Assembly: GCA_025355935.1 (NCBI GenBank)
Contig: JANXYS010000020.1
Span: 1 to 9,143 of the forward strand
Reading direction: 5' to 3'
DNA from: Chitinophagales bacterium
GTDB taxonomy: Bacteria; Bacteroidota; Bacteroidia; Chitinophagales; Chitinophagaceae
Length of the DNA: 9,143 bases
Below the pieces are notes generated by a model, which was not told the DNA's origin, did no database searches, and saw only the letters and a program-made list of their open reading frames with translations. Below, in pieces: positions 5,915-9,143 of the stretch (position 1 is its first letter; each line of letters begins with the position of its first letter). A program made the translations under genes and the position numbers.

Positions 5915-7033
5915 ATGAATATAGCGATCGTATGCTACCCCACGTTTGGCGGGAGTGGCGTATTAGCCACTGAACTTGGAAAAGCACTGGCGGAGAAAGG
6001 GCATAATATACATTTCATTACTTACCAGCAGCCAGTAAGGCTGGGAGGATTTCATACTAACATTTTCTACCACGAAGTACGCGTACCCACCTACCCCCTC
6101 TTTGATTTTCCACCGTACGAAACCGCGCTGGCAAGTACGATGGTTGACGTGGTTAACAACAATGATATCGATTTACTTCATGTGCACTATGCCATACCAC
6201 ACGCTGCTGCAGCATATATGGCAAAACAGATACTCGCCAAACAGAATAAAAGAATTCCTGTAATTACAACGCTCCACGGAACCGATATAACACTCGTAGG
6301 ACGAGATAAAACGTACAGCCCTGTTGTTACTTTTTCTATGGAAGAAAGCGATATTTTAACTGCAGTATCAAATAATCTGAAAGAAGAAACCTATAAGAAT
6401 TTTCGTATTGAAAAGCCTATAGAAGTCATTTATAATTTTGTGGACGTTAACCGCTTTCATAAAAAGCCAATCGATGCCTTTAAAAAATTGATCGCACCGC
6501 TGGGTGAGAAAATTCTTGTTCATGCCTCCAATTTCCGAAAGGTAAAAAGGGTTGACGATGTTTTAAAAACCTTCCTGGCGATTAATGAAAAAATACCGTG
6601 TAAGCTATTACTGATAGGAGATGGGCCTGAACGGCCGTACCTCGAATCGTTAACCAGGGATTGTGCACCGTGCGCAGAAGTAAAGTTTCTTGGGAAGCAG
6701 GAGCAAATGGAAGACCTTCTCTGCATTGCAGATCTCTTCTTATTACCGAGTGAATATGAGAGTTTCGGACTTGCAGCTTTGGAGGCAATGGCAGCAGAAG
6801 TGCCGGTTATATCAACCAATGCGGGCGGTTTACCCGAGATAAATATAAATGGTTTTAGCGGATACATGAGTAATGTTGGGGATGTAAATGACATGGCCAA
6901 AAATGCCATAAGCATTTTAGAAAATGACAGCATTCATCAGCAGTTTAAAAAGAATGCATTGGAACAGGCATTGAAATTCGACATTCAGAATATTGTGCCG
7001 CAATATGAAGCTATTTATGCCAGCGTGTTGTAA
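5915..7033 (+). CDS. bshA: N-acetyl-alpha-D-glucosaminyl L-malate synthase (bacillithiol biosynthesis)
   Basis: First step of bacillithiol synthesis: a GT4-family retaining glycosyltransferase joins GlcNAc from UDP-GlcNAc to L-malate. The start is taken at ATG 5915, giving MNIAIVCYPTFGGSGV as in known BshA proteins; an in-frame TTG at 5873 would add 14 residues with no family match. The protein has 372 residues, normal for the family. Motifs seen: GGSG nucleotide-binding loop (12-15), LHVHYAIPHA (88-97), LHGTDIT (120-126), HASNFRKVKR (203-212, a strong BshA signature), LIGDGPE (233-239), and the GT4 E-x7-E motif (E282/E290) in ESFGLAALEAMAAEVPVIST, followed by GGLPEI. These distinguish it from generic GT4 enzymes. 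BshB and BshC are not in the window. It is divergent from the peptidase and ends 6 bases from the stop of the EnvC-like gene. Confidence 0.94.
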   Translation: MNIAIVCYPTFGGSGVLATELGKALAEKGHNIHFITYQQPVRLGGFHTNIFYHEVRVPTYPLFDFPPYETALASTMVDVVNNNDIDLLHVHYAIPHAAAAYMAKQILAKQNKRIPVITTLHGTDITLVGRDKTYSPVVTFSMEESDILTAVSNNLKEETYKNFRIEKPIEVIYNFVDVNRFHKKPIDAFKKLIAPLGEKILVHASNFRKVKRVDDVLKTFLAINEKIPCKLLLIGDGPERPYLESLTRDCAPCAEVKFLGKQEQMEDLLCIADLFLLPSEYESFGLAALEAMAAEVPVISTNAGGLPEININGFSGYMSNVGDVNDMAKNAISILENDSIHQQFKKNALEQALKFDIQNIVPQYEAIYASVL

Positions 7034-7039
7034 TCTGCG

Positions 7040-8374
7040 TTATCGCCGGCGAAGCCAGCCTTCCGGATCGAAATTACTTTTTTCATTGCTTAGGTAGAAA
7101 TCAATTGCGCCTACCCCGTCGAAGTTGGTGGCGACCTTACCTATTACCTGGCCGGTTTTAACTTCCTGCCCTTTTTGCACGGAAACCCCGCTTAAATTAC
7201 TGTACGTACTAAAGTATCTTCCATGTTGAATGGTAACTACCTGCATATCTTCCACGCTTTGGGCCATTATCACCGTTCCGTCGAATACGCATTTTACGGG
7301 GCTGCCCACGTCTGCTGAAATAGTAGTAGAGGTGACTACCAGCGTAGTTCCGCTTGGCAGTTTATTAGAGCCATAATGCATCAGCACGTAACCCTTATCA
7401 AGCGGCCACGGAAGACTGCCCCGGTTTCTTTCAAAGCTGGCGTTTAACGCAAGATTTTCGGGATTTAAAAGTACACTTGGGGGAGCTTTGGCAGGAGCCT
7501 TCGCGGCGGCTCTGGTACCAGATGCAACAGACTTCACCGGGGATGTATTGGGTGATGAATTATTGGAAGCATTATTTTTTGCTATGGCAGCATCGGCAGT
7601 TTTTTTCCTCCGGCTCTCCTCCGCAGCTTTTGCGAGGGCGGCTTTCTTGGCCTCATCCTGGGCACGCTTAATGGCGGAAGCAATTGCACTACTAACCTTC
7701 CGCATCTGCTTTTGTTTGGCAGCTATCTGGTTATTCAGTTGTTTGCCCTGTTTTTGAAGTTCTGCAACTATCCGGTCCTTTTCTTTTTGCTGTTCTTCAA
7801 GCGTTGACATTTCTCTGCTTTGCACCTGCAACACCGTATTTTTTTTAACCTTAGCACCTCCTAAATCTCCAATTCTTTGCTTCCGCAATTCCTGCGTACG
7901 CAGAATATTCTGACCTTGCATTTCACGGTAGGCCCGGTAACTTTTTAAATACGAAACTCTTTTAATGGCATCATTAAAATTATCAGCCGAAAAAATAAAA
8001 TTTAAAAAATCATAATTGCTCCGGTTCTTGTATGCATACACCATACTTTTTGCATATTCCTGTTTGAGCGTGTCGAGGAGTTTATCAAACTTCCTTATAT
8101 CTTTTTGGATGGTGAACATATTATTGTCCAGCATCCGGAGATCTTTATTTATATTTTCGATTACCCGGTCCTGTAAGTTTACCTTTTTGTTAATAGCCTG
8201 CCATTGGAAGAGGTTCGACTTAGTTTCAGTTTTATTAGCACGTAATAATTTCTCTGTTTGTTCAATTTCTCTTTTAAGATCCTGTCGCTGCTTCTCAAGT
8301 TCATCGCGGCTTTGCGCCATGCTCATAAAACTTAACATGCAACTTACTGAGAGTAGTAAAAGGAATTTAACCAT
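7040..8374 (-). CDS. envC: EnvC-like murein hydrolase activator (coiled coil plus degenerate LytM/M23 domain)
   Basis: The 444-residue secreted protein has a signal peptide (hydrophobic residues 4-19, likely cleavage A20|Q21), then long coiled coil (about 22-115 and 155-250). A low-complexity Lys/Ala/Asn/Ser/Pro linker (about 240-305) leads to a C-terminal LytM (M23 peptidase) fold (about 320-444). The LytM fold is clear (SPVKCVFDGTVIM, VVTIQHGRYFSTYSNL, VKTGQVIGKV, FDPEGWLRRR), but the zinc site is gone: the usual HxGxD position reads TTISAD, YxHL is YSNL (N393) and the HxH-type motif is IDFYL. Only H384 of the catalytic set remains. E. coli EnvC likewise has an inactive LytM domain and activates the amidases AmiA/AmiB during division, so an activator role is inferred. 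The DUF4292 gene lies 74 bases upstream on the same strand, a common arrangement in Bacteroidota. Confidence 0.9.
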   Translation of the reverse strand: MVKFLLLLSVSCMLSFMSMAQSRDELEKQRQDLKREIEQTEKLLRANKTETKSNLFQWQAINKKVNLQDRVIENINKDLRMLDNNMFTIQKDIRKFDKLLDTLKQEYAKSMVYAYKNRSNYDFLNFIFSADNFNDAIKRVSYLKSYRAYREMQGQNILRTQELRKQRIGDLGGAKVKKNTVLQVQSREMSTLEEQQKEKDRIVAELQKQGKQLNNQIAAKQKQMRKVSSAIASAIKRAQDEAKKAALAKAAEESRRKKTADAAIAKNNASNNSSPNTSPVKSVASGTRAAAKAPAKAPPSVLLNPENLALNASFERNRGSLPWPLDKGYVLMHYGSNKLPSGTTLVVTSTTISADVGSPVKCVFDGTVIMAQSVEDMQVVTIQHGRYFSTYSNLSGVSVQKGQEVKTGQVIGKVATNFDGVGAIDFYLSNEKSNFDPEGWLRRR

Positions 8375-8448
8375 GATAAGAATTTAAGTGTTGCAATAAG
8401 CTCGGGAGCGTTGCACCATGAGCCTGGATTATTCCGTTAAATTAACGA

Positions 8449-9143
8449 CTATTTTCTTCTAAAATTTTTGGGGATAGAAAATGCCACCGATAATTCTTTG
8501 TTAAAGTCGAACTGCTTAAAATTCATATAAACTTCTAATTTGTTCTTCTCAGAAATTGTTATTTTCCGATAAGTTGAAAATGCGCGGTTATTGGAATTTT
8601 CGTATTGGTCATAAGTTACATCCGCGGTTCGGTTTCGTGCGAGATTTACATCATCGAGTTTACTTCTTAGGAGTTGATTTTTATCGTCTGAAAGGGTAAG
8701 AAGTGTTTTGAAATTTTTATCGATTGATGAGGCGAGAACAAAGTTGGCTGCCCTCCTGTAAACTGCTGTACTACTGTCGAAAAAAATAGGATTTCCAACT
8801 AAAAGGTTTTGCAGAGTTTTAAAATCAAATGGAATTTGGGTTACTTCCTGCAAATAATCAAGCGATCTGCGCTGGTAAGTCTTTTCCCGTTTGTCAAGTA
8901 ATATAACGGAGTCGCGGGTAATGAATACCCGGTATACTTCAACATTCAAAAAGGTAGCCGATAAAGATATCCATATTGCACTGTCTTTTACAATTCTCAC
9001 CACCGCTACAATGTCTGGTTTCTTCCCGTTATTATCTTCTGATTCAACTTTTATTTTTGCATTAAAGGTTTTATAATCGATATAGTGACTGTGTAAGGCA
9101 GCCATTGTTTCTTTTATAAACTTTAAAGAATCTGCCGAGGAGG
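8449..9143 (-). CDS. DUF4292 family protein, N-terminus outside window
   Basis: Conserved Bacteroidota envelope protein of unknown function; family members are usually lipoproteins of about 250-280 residues with a lipobox in the part missing here. The frame is open past the ATG at 9105 to the window end, and the extra codons (SSADSLKFIKET) continue the family pattern, so 9105 is internal and the true start lies beyond 9143. About 231 residues are visible. Family features are TFNAKIKVE near the start, the alternating strands around DSAIWISLS and RVFITRDSVILLDK, then YLQEVTQIPFDF, LLVGNPIFFDSS, SKLDDVNLARNRTADVTYDQ, FSTYRKITISEK and the C-terminal FSIPKNFRRK. The beta-rich make-up resembles LolA/LolB-like lipoprotein carrier folds, but that is my inference. 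It is the upstream partner of the EnvC-like gene. Confidence 0.88.
   Translation of the reverse strand, partial: SSADSLKFIKETMAALHSHYIDYKTFNAKIKVESEDNNGKKPDIVAVVRIVKDSAIWISLSATFLNVEVYRVFITRDSVILLDKREKTYQRRSLDYLQEVTQIPFDFKTLQNLLVGNPIFFDSSTAVYRRAANFVLASSIDKNFKTLLTLSDDKNQLLRSKLDDVNLARNRTADVTYDQYENSNNRAFSTYRKITISEKNKLEVYMNFKQFDFNKELSVAFSIPKNFRRK

Noticed and set aside
6520..6933. 137-residue minus-strand frame inside bshA
   Set aside because: Antisense shadow of the conserved GT4 domain, with no domain of its own.
7477..7757. Overlapping plus-strand frames and Ala-rich low-complexity sequence opposite the EnvC-like linker
   Set aside because: The composition mirrors the Lys/Ala/Ser-rich linker of the real gene; no independent coding evidence and no true tandem repeat unit.
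8016..8387. 123-residue plus-strand frame antisense to the EnvC-like gene
   Set aside because: It overlaps the signal peptide and coiled coil of a clear gene; the Ser/Leu/Phe-rich translation is what antisense of Lys/Glu-rich coiled coil gives.
8435..8447. Palindrome CGTTAAATTAACG just after the DUF4292 stop
   Set aside because: Symmetric around a single base, so it cannot form a hairpin with a loop, and no U-tract follows; the gene pair is probably cotranscribed across it.

Overview
The window looks like an ordinary chromosomal stretch from a member of the Bacteroidota, most likely a Chitinophagaceae-like lineage. The evidence is a PorP/SprF-family type IX secretion protein, the DUF4292 lipoprotein-EnvC gene pair, a BshA bacillithiol glycosyltransferase, start codons with A/T-rich leaders and no clear Shine-Dalgarno sequence, and promoter-like elements of the Bacteroidota TAnnTTTG type. 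The lineage is inferred from family content only; no rRNA or other marker gene is present.

Layout, left to right. (1) The 3' half of upp (uracil phosphoribosyltransferase), plus strand, cut by the window start. (2) A PorP/SprF-family outer-membrane protein, plus strand, ending tail-to-tail 7 bases from (3) a 3-methyladenine DNA glycosylase on the minus strand. (4) A 141-base divergent intergenic region, then a plus-strand pair: an EI24/CysZ-like four-helix membrane protein and, 6 bases later, a short RsmI-like (tetrapyrrole-methylase fold) methyltransferase. (5) A 289-base convergent intergenic region with a strong inverted repeat that looks like a terminator, plus a third copy of the same arm. 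(6) A minus-strand pair: a secreted M28 carboxypeptidase-Q-like metallopeptidase followed 27 bases later by a small single-pass membrane protein of unknown function. (7) bshA, plus strand, divergent from the peptidase and ending tail-to-tail 6 bases from (8) a minus-strand pair: a DUF4292 protein cut by the window end, and downstream an EnvC-like murein hydrolase activator with a catalytically degenerate LytM domain.

The genes are mostly housekeeping: pyrimidine salvage, base excision repair, RNA methylation, low-molecular-weight thiol synthesis, peptidoglycan remodelling and envelope functions. They do not form one pathway. Coherent units are the membrane protein/methyltransferase pair, the peptidase/small membrane protein pair and the DUF4292/EnvC pair. 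I found no mobile element, CRISPR array, tRNA, rRNA, phage gene or recognisable defence system, and I do not see a convincing undescribed system. The most curious non-coding signal is the three-arm repeat at 3837-3904, in which one arm can pair with either of two others.
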